From Candidatus Aminicenantota bacterium (lineage in GTDB: Bacteria > Acidobacteriota > Aminicenantia > UBA2199): 12,574 nt of DNA. The notes below the pieces were generated by a model. It was not told the DNA's origin and did no database searches. It saw nothing but the letters and a program-made list of their open reading frames with translations. The position numbers and the translations under genes are program-made. Positions 9,001 through 12,552 of this stretch are shown here, one piece after another. Each line of letters begins with the position of its first letter. Position 1 is the first letter of the stretch. The stretch spans positions 6,739,377 through 6,751,950 of the forward strand of contig CP070627.1 of assembly GCA_020355945.1 (NCBI GenBank), in the 5' to 3' direction.

Positions 9001-12000
9001 GTGTCCCGATTACCAGGTCTTCCTGGTTACTCACCTTTGCTAAAAAGACATAAAAAATGGCAAGAAATACCATGTATTGCGTTACTCCTTTATCCAGGGC
9101 ATACTCTTTTAATAACTCTATTTCTTCCCCACTTATCTCAAAACCTATTGTGCTTCCGGCAAAACTCTTTAAAGGCGGTCTTGTGTAATCGGTTGGCAGG
9201 TTCAACACCGGTATTTCACCTTCAAACTCTCTTTGCCAGTACTCTTCCTGTTTCTTTAAAGCTTGTTTTCCTTTCTCCCTTTCACCTCTATTGGCTTGCC
9301 ATTCCGAATAATCTTTGTACTGGAGATTTAACATCGGTAATTTTTTCCCTTCATAAAGCGATAAAAAATCTTTGATTAATATTTCGTGTGAGACACCATC
9401 CGATATGATATGATGCATATCTGCCATTAATATGTGCCTGTCTTCCTTCTCCTTTACCAGGCCTGCTCTTAATAACGGCGCTTGAGACAGGTCGAAGGGC
9501 CGGAGGAAATTTTTTATAATACCTTTTACATCGGGTTCTCGTACAGCATCATAATATTCTATTTCAAATTCCACTTCATCATGTATCTCCTGTACTTGCC
9601 GGTCTCCGATTATCTTGAATGAGGTTCTTAAACTTTCATGCCTTTTTATCAATCTACAGAATGTTGTTTTCAATCTTTCCTTTTCTAATTCTCCTTGAAT
9701 TTCCATGATTTGCGATATGTTATAAGCGGTGCCGTCTAATTCCATTTGCTGTAGTATGTATAATCTCTTCTGGGCCGAGGACAATTTGTAGTATTCTTTC
9801 TTTTCCGCCGGCTCGATGGAGATGAATTTGTCACCGGGTTTTTTTTCAATTAACCGGGATACGCCCCGGATGGTCTGGATGTTAAATATGTCTGCCAACG
9901 ATATTTTGACATCAAAGGTTTTGTGGATTTTTGCTATTATCATAATGGCTTTTAATGAGTTTCCACCCAGGTCAAAAAAGCGGTTATCGATTCCAAGGGT
10001 TTCCTTATTTACGGATAGGACCCCGGCCCAGATATCTACCAATTGGTGTTCTGCTTTACTGCCGGGTGCGGCATATTCTACTTCGCCCACAGTATCCGGG
10101 TCCGGCAGCGCTTTTCGGTCGATCTTGCCGTTTGGGGTAAGAGGGAACCGGTCCATTTGTACAAAAAACCAGGGGACCATATAATCAGGCAGTTTCTGCC
10201 CCAAATATTCTCGCAATTGGGCAGCCTCAAGGGTCTGGCCCGAGATGATGTACCCGCAAAGATACCTGTCGTCACTTTCCTCGGTCTTTTCCACCACCAC
10301 TGCCTCTTTGATATCTTCATGCTCCAACAATTTGCTCTCAATTTCCCCCAACTCGATGCGGTACCCCCTGACTTTTACCTGGTGATCCATCCGCCCCAGG
10401 AATTCCACATTACCATCCGGCAGCCATCGAGCCAGGTCACCGGTTTTGTAAATATAGGACATATGGGACATATAGGACCTATAGTACTTATTAGAGACAG
10501 AGAGAAACTTCTCTGCTGTTAACTCCGGTTGGTTCAGATACCCTCTGGCAACTCCGGCACCGCCGATGCATAATTCACCGGCAGCACCCATCGGCTGCAG
10601 CATGCCCTGGGGATTCAAAATGTAAAATTTCATATTGGGTAACGGCTTACCAATAGGAACATTTCCACTTGAGGTGGGATATTCCAATACACCTTCATAA
10701 TAACTGGAATCAATAGTGGCTTCAGTGACGCCATAACTGTTGATTATCCTCATCCATTGGCCAAACCGGGCAAGAAGCGTTTTAAAATCCTCTACCCGAC
10801 AAATGTCAGAACCCAGGATCAACAATTTAAGGCTGGGAACTTCAAGACGATGATCATAAACATGCTGCATAAAAGGTACCAAATAAGAGGGGGTGGATTC
10901 AAAGAGTGTTATCTCATGCCGGGTAATCAACAAATAAAGGGATTCCGGGTCCATACCGGATTGGGGTGTAATCACCATTTTACCACCATTCAACAATGCC
11001 CTGGCCAGGTCCCCGCCAAACACATCAAAGGAAAAAGGGGCCATTTGCAGGAGGTTGGTGGTCATCTTTTCCAGGTGATATTCCTTTCGCCAGGCAAAAG
11101 CAGCATTGACAAAATGGAGGTGCTGAACCAATACCCCTTTGGGTTTCCCTGTGGAACCAGAGGTATAAACGACGTATACCAGGTCAGCAGTGCAGTTCAC
11201 TGATGCCCAATTACCACTTCCTCTACTGGAATATCCTTCATAGTTGATATCAATGATTTTACAATGCTCACCCACATTGACCTTCCGCTTCAGATGCTCC
11301 TGGGTAATGAACAGTTGGGTTTGACTGTCCTTTACCATAAAATCAATTCGCTCATCCGGATAAGTAGGGTCTATGGGCAGATAAGCGCCTCCTGCCTTTA
11401 TGATGGCCATAACACCAATGATCATTTCTATTGATCGCTCCATCATAATACCCACAATGCTGTCCGATTGAACACCCTTTTCTTTCAACAAATGTGCTAA
11501 TTGATTGGACTTTTCGTTTAATTCCTTGTAGGTCATAAATAGGGGAACAGACAAGAGGGCAAGCCCCCTTGTTCCTTTAATAGGCTCCCCTCGCCGAGGG
11601 GTTTCGTGTAATTCCTGTAATTCGTGGGCCCCAACCAGGGCGATATAATCCGGGGTTTGCTCCACCTGCTCGGCAAATAATGCCGTTATTGTCTTATCCA
11701 CCGGGTAATCGACGGTTGAACTGTTAAAATCCACTAACAACTGCTGCTTTTCTACATCAGACAGTAAATCCACAGAGGATAAAGTCATATTCAAGTCCCC
11801 TAACACCTGGTCCAATAAACACATAAAATGCTTTACAATTCTCTCTATCGTCTCTCTTAGATATAACCATGGCTGATACCGGATACCAAGGTTAATGGAT
11901 TCATCGGTTCTAAAAAAAGAGAAAAGAGTATGATAATTGATGCCTTCCAGGTACTGTTTATCATGGATATTTTCCAGCAGCAGTACCACATCAAACAGGG

Positions 12001-12511
12001 GGAATTCATCGCCCCTGGTGGGCAAATTGAGACGGTCCACCAGGAATTCAATTGGGTAATTTTGATTTTCCGCGGCCTTGATAACGGTCTCTCTGACCTG
12101 TAAAAGCAGCTCTTTAAAACTCATGATATCCCGGAGTCGATTCCTGTACACAAGAACTGTATTGATGAATTGGCCCTGGGTTTTTTGCTTTATAATAGGT
12201 GACCCGGTCACGACATCTTCACTGTTGGTGTATTTATATAATAAAACCGCCAGCCCTGCCACCAGTATCATATGCAGTTTGATATCAATACCGCGGCTTA
12301 ATTTCATTAACTTTTCAAACAAATCCCCGGGACACTCAAGTCTCACCTCACCCATTCCCTGGTTGGTTTTATTGTCATCGTTGACCTTAAAATCATAAGG
12401 GAAGTTACTCTTAACAAAATCCCCTGATAACCGGTTCAACCAATAATCTCTTTCCTTAATGTTCTGGTTTGCGGCCAGGGCTATTTTATCCGAAAAATTT
12501 CTCCTGCTCAT
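1..12511 (-). CDS. Giant multimodular non-ribosomal peptide synthetase, 3' end outside window
   Basis: Assembles a peptide in the cytoplasm without a ribosome: adenylation (A) domains activate amino acids, carrier (T) domains hold them on phosphopantetheine, and condensation (C) domains join them. Seen: 4170 uninterrupted codons with domain order half-C, A1-T1, C2-A2-T2, C3-A3-T3, C4-A4 with an internal methyltransferase. The ATG at 12511 is the earliest possible start, because an in-frame TAA lies at 12518-12520 and GGAGGT sits 8 bases upstream. Carrier serines are at residues 852, 1968 and 3056. There is no epimerization domain, and no terminal release domain lies within the window. Specificity residues suggest Orn, Asn, a Pro-like residue, then Tyr (inference from recalled GrsA-based codes). 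Odd features are the missing N-terminal C lobe, a Gly-to-Asp change in the C3 motif and many in-frame repeat inserts in loops. NRPS identity is certain; the product is unknown. Confidence 0.98.
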   Translation of the reverse strand, partial: MSRRNFSDKIALAANQNIKERDYWLNRLSGDFVKSNFPYDFKVNDDNKTNQGMGEVRLECPGDLFEKLMKLSRGIDIKLHMILVAGLAVLLYKYTNSEDVVTGSPIIKQKTQGQFINTVLVYRNRLRDIMSFKELLLQVRETVIKAAENQNYPIEFLVDRLNLPTRGDEFPLFDVVLLLENIHDKQYLEGINYHTLFSFFRTDESINLGIRYQPWLYLRETIERIVKHFMCLLDQVLGDLNMTLSSVDLLSDVEKQQLLVDFNSSTVDYPVDKTITALFAEQVEQTPDYIALVGAHELQELHETPRRGEPIKGTRGLALLSVPLFMTYKELNEKSNQLAHLLKEKGVQSDSIVGIMMERSIEMIIGVMAIIKAGGAYLPIDPTYPDERIDFMVKDSQTQLFITQEHLKRKVNVGEHCKIIDINYEGYSSRGSGNWASVNCTADLVYVVYTSGSTGKPKGVLVQHLHFVNAAFAWRKEYHLEKMTTNLLQMAPFSFDVFGGDLARALLNGGKMVITPQSGMDPESLYLLITRHEITLFESTPSYLVPFMQHVYDHRLEVPSLKLLILGSDICRVEDFKTLLARFGQWMRIINSYGVTEATIDSSYYEGVLEYPTSSGNVPIGKPLPNMKFYILNPQGMLQPMGAAGELCIGGAGVARGYLNQPELTAEKFLSVSNKYYRSYMSHMSYIYKTGDLARWLPDGNVEFLGRMDHQVKVRGYRIELGEIESKLLEHEDIKEAVVVEKTEESDDRYLCGYIISGQTLEAAQLREYLGQKLPDYMVPWFFVQMDRFPLTPNGKIDRKALPDPDTVGEVEYAAPGSKAEHQLVDIWAGVLSVNKETLGIDNRFFDLGGNSLKAIMIIAKIHKTFDVKISLADIFNIQTIRGVSRLIEKKPGDKFISIEPAEKKEYYKLSSAQKRLYILQQMELDGTAYNISQIMEIQGELEKERLKTTFCRLIKRHESLRTSFKIIGDRQVQEIHDEVEFEIEYYDAVREPDVKGIIKNFLRPFDLSQAPLLRAGLVKEKEDRHILMADMHHIISDGVSHEILIKDFLSLYEGKKLPMLNLQYKDYSEWQANRGEREKGKQALKKQEEYWQREFEGEIPVLNLPTDYTRPPLKSFAGSTIGFEISGEEIELLKEYALDKGVTQYMVFLAIFYVFLAKVSNQEDLVIGTPTVGRRHTDLEQIIGMFVNTLALRNYPKGEKTFTGFLREIKERTVIAFENQEYPFEDLVEKVAVNRDTSRNPLFDTMFTLQDIDVEPGEKPGEKIPGLKAGQYQYESEISKFDLSLNVIVARKRIYFTFEYCTKLFKPETIKRLIKYFKKIISAVLNDPEKKNSEIEILSGEEKNQILYKFNDTGTGYPKDKTIHELFEEQAEKSRDSISVIGMGHGVWGMEGKGIPRNIYITYNLLNERSDQLAHLLTEKGVQPDTIVGIMMKRSIEMIIAVLGILKAGGAYLPIDPEYPNERIDFMLKDSNVGVLLTTPKLQVKVKVEVEESTGQPRQLPLQLINIESELAPAFEPSFSTLTSTSTCRVSPTNLAYVIYTSGSTGKPKGVMVEHKSLVNYVCWGMKRYIDGKGSIFPLYTSISFDLTVTSIFLPIISGNRVMIYPGDENQLAVLKIMEENAVDIVKLTPSHLGILSTEMKTKNSRINTFIVGGEKLESALALAVHNRFPGNLEIYNEYGPTEATVGCMIYKFDNKAGREGSVPIGVPIENVKIYILDNYLKPVPTNVIGEIYIGGAALARGYLNNPELTAQKFQIPKFQTNLAAKKREETRRIYSHMSYIYQTGDLARLLPDGNIEFLGRKDQQVKIRGYRIELGEIENRLLNNSQVKEVVVVAREETNGDRYLCAYIVPDSLDPAGTRGSTGAVDVPGLREFLSEELPAYMVPSYIMPLDKIPLTPNGKVDRKALPVPVPVAKADYAAPGNAVEEKLIEIWIDVLGLASDGRHDSRAKQPIIGIDDNFFELGGHSLKATILASIIHKEFNVKVALADIFKRRTVKELAQYIKDAKKNEYVGIEPVEKKEYYPLSPAQKRLYFLQQLDPESTSYNVPLVLSIERDIDMERFELALTGLIARHESLRTSFVKVNEVPYQKIHNEAAFEVRHYDSDAEDIIKDFIRPFDLSRAPLLRIGVINDESSEGLLLFDMHHIVTDDRSHNIMKDEFMELFSGINHQLPPLCLQYKDYSQWLNSPEQQEMVKRQEAYWIQLFFDELPVLTLPLDYPRPEFQSFEGSSMQFVFNREETKHLQELSGKSGTTLYMTLLSIFNILLWKLSGHEDIIVGTPIAARRHADLQKIIGMFVNTIVMRSCPSGHKTFQTFLKEIKTQTLKAFENQEYPFEDLVDKILEKRDTSRNPIFDVMFTFISDAEYAGDIPGSDENPRFEYKKLTSKFDLNLTAVDLGKGIFFDLEYCTKLFNESTIDRIIKYFKKITRLVSGPQNRNLELSEIEIITDEERRHLLFEFNNTTADFPRDKTIHRLFEEQVERTPDQIALIGQIPKGVAPPAYKKSQIPNKEASGGQILNAFGETISITYKELNKKSNQLAHLLQTRGVKPDSIVGLMVERSIEMIIGILAVLKAGGAYLPIDAEYPGPRKTYMIKDSGVKLLLTNYNRESQGEWTSVSKEIDIIDLRDEHVYHRDTNNPEPMNTPSDLIYLIYTSGSTGKPKGVMLEHQNLVNLLIWGFRFTNLDFTSILQFATISFDASFHEIFSAFLSGGQLVLVPKEMRTDISKLFDLIERNQVKTIFLPMSLLKVIFSEGDYIEMFPACVAHIQTAGEQVVVSDQFRNYLKENNIYLHNHYGPSEAHVVTALTMAPSGEIPVLPSIGKPVSNTEIYILDKYGNVQPGGVPGELYIGGVQVGRGYLNRPELTAKMFLSVSKKIYRTGDLARWLWDGNIEFLGRIDHQVKIRGFRIELGEIEARLLKHESIKEAVVMVLSTAEAIGAVGGEKYLCAYIVSAGAYEQTLNPATVREFLSQTLPDYMIPSYFIPVDKIPLTPNGKVDRKALPQPSAYEITTGKRYTPPGDEIERKLVKIWSGVLGEDAFQASIGIDDNFFELGGHSLKATILASKIHKELNVKVPLAALFKSQTVRGLSKYIRAAKESKYAGIESAEKKEYYPLSSAQKRLYFLRQIDPGSTSYNMPLVLPLGKDIEKNKLETTLRKLILRHENLRTSFERVNEEPVQRIHEDFNFEIEYFDSASHAPGSMLHASTIKAFIRPFDLSRAPLIRSGLIKLAEGYHIWIVDMHHIISDGTSHTILTEDFLALYSGKELEPLRLHYKDFSQWQNRLFASGEIKGQEDYWLGLFSGEIPRLELPTDFKRPEVFTFAGDSYGFMLEKEDALAFKALGNKYGATLYMNILTALSTLFYKYTGQTDIIIGSGIAGRPHADLQHIIGMFVNTLVMRNTAKGEKTYESFLEEVIDVSVKAFENQDVQFEELVEKLNLERDPSRNPLFDISMVVQNFRKPGQGGERKRENENYNQTEVLPLADENLPSIDYKISTTKFDMTFFVIEMGDDVSISIEYYTGIFKQQTIHRLSSHFKHVIKEVIRDPLIRLKDIEIIPGEEKDEILYTFNHTSRDYPQDKTLVSLFEEQVEKIPHHIAIGCDDEELTYNELDKRANRLAGYLYYEKGVRPGNEDRVGILMSQSLELSISLFGILKTGAAYVPLDPQLPPERIKYMINNAGISTVVSEKRYVNRLNRLQWECECFHSYLCLDSFDIHEEDEREKSELMNEELWHHVGETATDDITGGGWVSSYTGEPFSKEEMDEYGDNILKKLEPLLHKDMGVLEIGCASGISMYRIAPKVGLYYGTDLSRVIIEKNKERVVREGHKNIKLASLPAHEIHQLKEKGFDLVIMNSVIQCFHGHNYLKKVIKKAIDLLGETGYLFIGDVMDQDKKDMLTQEMAAFKYAAVNRDKGYTTKTDFTSELFLSKGFWKDLGVECNEIASIKFSDKIYTIENELTKFRYDVLITIDKQPVPIGKGKRGKKAKKKKKEKYQDDMRQVLRLGSKEVQKFQTSSLTLRPNNLAYIIYTSGTTGQPKGVEVEHRGVVNTLWYRKEVYGMNPGFVCLQLFSYAFDGFVTSFFTPLISGSTVILLEQEKIGDIEIIKDTIVRNRVTHFISVPSLYSAVIETLSKVEVASLHVVTLAGDKVNSNVLVMTRMKSDSLEIVNEYGVTE
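545..589 (-). other. Lysine-rich linker between methyltransferase and A3 motif
   Basis: Fifteen codons read KGKRGKKAKKKKKEK: ten Lys, one Arg. It sits between the methyltransferase exit (ELTKFRYDVL) and the return to the A4 core (LAYIIYTSGTTG). It is probably a flexible, solvent-exposed tether. The DNA is A-rich on the coding strand, but the frame is the same on both sides, so it is not a frameshift artefact. Confidence 0.8.
605..1345 (-). other. SAM-dependent methyltransferase inserted in A4 between A2 and A3
   Basis: About residues 3723-3969. It should methylate the module-4 residue, most often the alpha-nitrogen in this family; the tyrosine hydroxyl is a possible alternative. Seen: SSYTGEPFSKEEM at the start, SAM motif I VLEIGCASG (3781-3789, usual form VLEIGCGTG), YYGTDLS, FDLVIMNSVIQCF (N3851), FIGDVMD (G3883), and the typical exit ENELTKFRYDVL. 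It is inserted between A2 and A3, not at the more common A8-A9 site. A lysine-rich linker follows. The methyltransferase identity is firm; the methylated atom is not. Confidence 0.9.
1826..3214 (-). other. Condensation domain C4
   Basis: Residues 3100-3562. Joins the growing chain to the module-4 residue (predicted Tyr). It opens with ESAEKKEYYPLSSAQKRLYF, has RHENLRTSF, an intact HHIISDG at 3241-3247, then GSGIAGRPH...IIGMFVNTLVMR, ENQDVQFEELVEKL and ERDPSRNPLFDISM. Two loops are longer than in C2 and C3: about 13 residues (ASHAPGSMLHAST) before IKAFIRPFDLS, encoded by a heptamer DNA repeat, and a charged loop (RKPGQGGERKRENENYN) after VVQNF. Confidence 0.92.
2901..2928. repeat. Heptamer repeat YCCATGC x4 in C4 loop
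   Basis: Minus-strand units CCCATGC, TCCAGGC, TCCATGC and TCCATGC in four exact 7-bp steps. Read as SHAPGSMLHA, inserted before IKAFIRPFDLS where C2 and C3 have only a few residues. It is the same unit as at 8337-8364 but in opposite orientation relative to the gene. Confidence 0.8.
3236..3469 (-). other. Carrier domain T3
   Basis: Residues 3015-3092. Ser3056 in NFFELGGHSLKA is the phosphopantetheine site. It is closely similar to T2, including NVKVPLA/NVKVALA after the first helices. The LGGHS form is typical of a carrier feeding an LCL condensation domain, here C4. Confidence 0.93.
3503..5137 (-). other. Adenylation domain A3, proline-like specificity
   Basis: Residues 2459-3003. Motifs: KAGGAYLPIDAEYP, YTSGSTGKPKG, NHYGPSE, YRTGDLARW, HQVKIRGFRIELGEIE, NGKVDRKALP. 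From SFDASFHEIF (Asp2698), KTIFLPMS, HIQTAGEQ and HNHYGPSEAHVV the code reads DAHFQAHVVK. The LHNHYGPSE...HVV block is the hallmark I recall from Pro-activating domains (codes such as DVQLIAHVVK), but positions 236, 239 and 299 differ (A, H, Q). Proline, another cyclic imino acid or a related residue is inferred with low certainty. A 32-residue insert precedes SITYKELN in the same loop as in A1 and A2, and its DNA contains a hairpin and TTTGGGA repeats. Confidence 0.85.
4945..5040 (-). other. A3 N-terminal loop insert with hairpin and TTTGGGA repeats
   Basis: Thirty-two extra residues (beginning QIPKGVAPPAYKK, ending LNAFGE) lie between IALIG and TISITYKELN, the same place as in A1 and A2. 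The DNA holds a perfect 6-bp stem with a 3-base loop (GGGGGT/ACCCCC, 5013-5027) and two tandem TTTGGGA units (4986-4999), a heptamer also seen once in the A2 insert at 7235. Confidence 0.75.
5138..6478 (-). other. Condensation domain C3 with altered HHxxxDD motif
   Basis: Residues 2012-2458. Should join the Orn-Asn donor to the module-3 residue. It opens with EPVEKKEYYPLSPAQKRLYF and has RHESLRTSF, GTPIAARRH...IIGMFVNT, ENQEYPFEDLVDKI and KRDTSRNPIFDVMF. The catalytic motif reads HHIVTDDRS at 2145-2153: both His and the Asp are kept, but the conserved final Gly is Asp2151 (codon GAC, 6059-6061). All else looks intact, so the domain may still be active, since the second His is the main catalytic residue in the family. 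The effect of the change is unknown. Confidence 0.92.
6500..6757 (-). other. Carrier domain T2
   Basis: Residues 1919-2004. Phosphopantetheine attachment Ser1968 lies in NFFELGGHSLKA. Between IWIDVLG and IGIDDNFF it carries a charged extra loop (ASDGRHDSRAKQP, about 13 residues) absent from T1 and mostly absent from T3. It hands the Orn-Asn dipeptide (predicted) to C3. Confidence 0.93.
6899..6933. repeat. 35-bp imperfect palindrome in A2 C-terminal subdomain
   Basis: Inner arms TCAACAG (6909-6915) and CTGTTGA (6919-6925) around a 3-base loop; outer arms CCCGGG (6899-6904) and CCCCGGG (6927-6933). It encodes part of a loop about 10 residues longer than in A1, between LCAYIV and LREFL. Confidence 0.7.
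7191..7252. repeat. 10-bp tandem repeat and TTTGGGA-type repeats in A2
   Basis: CTTCGCGTTT occurs twice and then CTTCGCGGCT (7191-7220), followed by AATTTG-type repeats including TTTGGGA at 7235-7241. Because 10 is not a multiple of 3, the copies are read in different frames (KKRE, then ETRR). The insert replaces the short A6-A7 loop after ELTAQKF. Confidence 0.75.
7926..7952. repeat. Hexamer inverted repeat, arm 1 (A2, A2-A3 linker)
   Basis: GGTTGA/GGTTAA-type hexamers on the plus strand, read on the minus strand as STLTSTSTC. Matches the reverse complement of arm 2 (8036-8062) at 24 of 27 positions. Confidence 0.8.
8036..8062. repeat. Hexamer inverted repeat, arm 2 (A2, A2-A3 linker)
   Basis: AACCTC/AACCTT hexamers, read on the minus strand as QVKVKVEVEE, an alternating charged/Val run. 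With arm 1 it encloses 83 bases. The linker between KAGGAYLPIDP and LAYVIYTSG is thereby enlarged. Confidence 0.8.
8337..8364. repeat. Heptamer repeat YCCATGC x4 in A2 N-terminal loop
   Basis: Plus-strand units TCCATGC, CCCATAC, CCCGTGC and CCCATGC. Encoded as GMGHGVWGME within about 17 extra residues between ISVIG and YITYNLLN. The same heptamer, in the other orientation, forms the C4 insert at 2901-2928. It resembles the short tandemly repeated heptamers described in cyanobacteria in form, not necessarily in origin. Confidence 0.8.
8474..9829 (-). other. Condensation domain C2
   Basis: Residues 895-1346. Joins the module-1 residue (predicted Orn) to the module-2 residue (predicted Asn). 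It opens with EPAEKKEYYKLSSAQKRLYI (C1 motif), then RHESLRTSF (C2 motif) and an intact catalytic HHIISDG at 1033-1039. These are followed by IGTPTVGRRH...IIGMFVNTLALR, ENQEYPFEDLVEKV and NRDTSRNPLFDTMF. The sequence around HHIISDG and the upstream T type fit an LCL domain accepting an L donor (by eye). Length and motif order are normal. Confidence 0.93.
9854..10075 (-). other. Carrier domain T1 (peptidyl carrier protein)
   Basis: Residues 813-886. Holds the module-1 amino acid on a phosphopantetheine arm attached to Ser852 in FFDLGGNSLKA. The motif is LGGNS, where T2 and T3 have LGGHS. It is not the LGGDS form typical upstream of epimerization domains, which fits the absence of such a domain. 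C2 follows after a short linker. Confidence 0.93.
10454..10489. repeat. 9-bp tandem repeat in A1 between A6 and A7
   Basis: Units ATAGGACAT, ATGGGACAT, ATAGGACCT and ATAGTACTT. They are read on the minus strand as repeated Met/Arg-Ser-Tyr/His, giving YRSYMSHMSY inserted after LSVSNKY and before YKTGDL. A3 has no insert here (LSVSKKIYRTGDL). A 21-base match covering the first two units recurs at 7163-7183 in A2. Confidence 0.8.
11544..11575. repeat. Imperfect hairpin in A1 insert
   Basis: GGAACA at 11544-11549 is complementary to TGTTCC at 11570-11575. Inside, ACAAGAGGG (11551-11559) pairs with CCCCCTTGT (11564-11572) at 8 of 9 positions with a 4-base loop. The two pairings overlap, so they are alternatives. 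It sits inside coding sequence and is not a terminator of any gene seen here. Confidence 0.55.
11580..11603. repeat. 24-bp palindromic repeat, copy inside A1
   Basis: An exact reverse-complement copy of 12529-12552, with palindromic core CCCCTCGCCGAGGGG at 11587-11601. It is read in frame as part of the A1 loop insert (TPRRGEPI). Confidence 0.85.
11603..11627. repeat. 9-bp tandem repeat TTCGTGTAA in A1 insert
   Basis: Units TTCGTGTAA and TTCCTGTAA are followed by a partial third TTCGTG. It is encoded on the minus strand as HELQELHE. A 9-bp period keeps the frame. Confidence 0.65.
11720..12511 (-). other. N-terminal half condensation domain (C-lobe only)
   Basis: Residues 1-264. The protein opens with about 20 residues and then RDYWLNRLSGD, which matches the point in the other C domains just after the catalytic lobe (for example EEYWQREFEGE in C2). 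What follows is the C-terminal lobe: a degenerate C5 region (EDVVTGSPIIKQ...QFINTVLV, where the others have IGTP..GRRH..L..IIGMFVNT), then ENQNYPIEFLVDRL and FPLFDVVLLLEN. The whole N-lobe with HHxxxDG is absent, so this unit should not condense anything. It may support the fold and interface of A1 in an initiating module (inference). The alternative is a scar of a former complete elongation module. Confidence 0.85.
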
Positions 12512-12519
12512 GGGATTTT

Positions 12520-12525
12520 ACCTCC
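12520..12525 (-). promoter_or_regulatory. Ribosome binding site GGAGGT of the NRPS gene
   Basis: On the minus strand GGAGGT is followed by 8 bases and then ATG at 12511, a near-ideal Shine-Dalgarno and spacing. An in-frame TAA at 12518-12520 overlaps the last base of this site, so no longer N-terminus is possible in this frame. This fixes the start and shows that the short condensation domain is not a mis-called start. Confidence 0.9.
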
Positions 12526-12528
12526 ATT

Positions 12529-12552
12529 AACCCCTCGGCGAGGGGAGCCTAT
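12529..12552. repeat. 24-bp palindromic repeat, leader copy
   Basis: Its core CCCCTCGGCGAGGGG (12531-12545) is a perfect palindrome around one base. The full 24 bp is an exact reverse complement of 11580-11603 inside the A1 coding sequence. It lies 3 bases upstream of the GGAGGT site, so a hairpin in the mRNA could affect initiation (inference). Confidence 0.85.

Larger units (their letters stand above)
11537..11626 (-). other. A1 N-terminal loop insert built from repeats
   Basis: Thirty extra residues (from HELQELHETPRRGEP to SVPLF) lie between IALVGA and MTYKELN, where A4 has only a few residues. The DNA is a composite: an imperfect hairpin at 11544-11575, the 24-bp palindromic repeat, and a 9-bp tandem repeat at 11603-11627. 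It is probably an exposed loop without catalytic role (inference). Confidence 0.75.
10106..11719 (-). other. Adenylation domain A1, predicted ornithine
   Basis: Residues 265-802. Activates an amino acid as its adenylate and loads it on T1. Motifs in order: KAGGAYLPIDP (A2), YTSGSTGKPKG (A3), NSYGVTE (A5), YKTGDLARW (A7), HQVKVRGYRIELGEIE (A8) and NGKIDRKALP (A10, catalytic Lys). Aligning FDVFGG (Asp496 corresponds to GrsA D235), ITLFESTPSY, LLILGSD and NSYGVTEATID by eye gives the ten-residue code DVGEIGSIDK. I recall this as an ornithine code of Bacillus-type synthetases. Two loop inserts are made of repeated DNA: about 30 residues before MTYKELN, and about 12 residues containing MSHMSY between A6 and A7. 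The domain call is certain; the substrate is likely. Confidence 0.88.

Noticed and set aside
10078..10341. Short minus-strand open frame (also 11857-12051)
   Set aside because: Out of frame with the NRPS and fully inside conserved A1 and half-C sequence, so it is a shadow of the real gene.
1..12511. Epimerization or thioesterase domain
   Set aside because: No HHxxxDG-containing domain other than C2-C4 and no GxSxG release domain was seen after any carrier; the gene end is outside the window.
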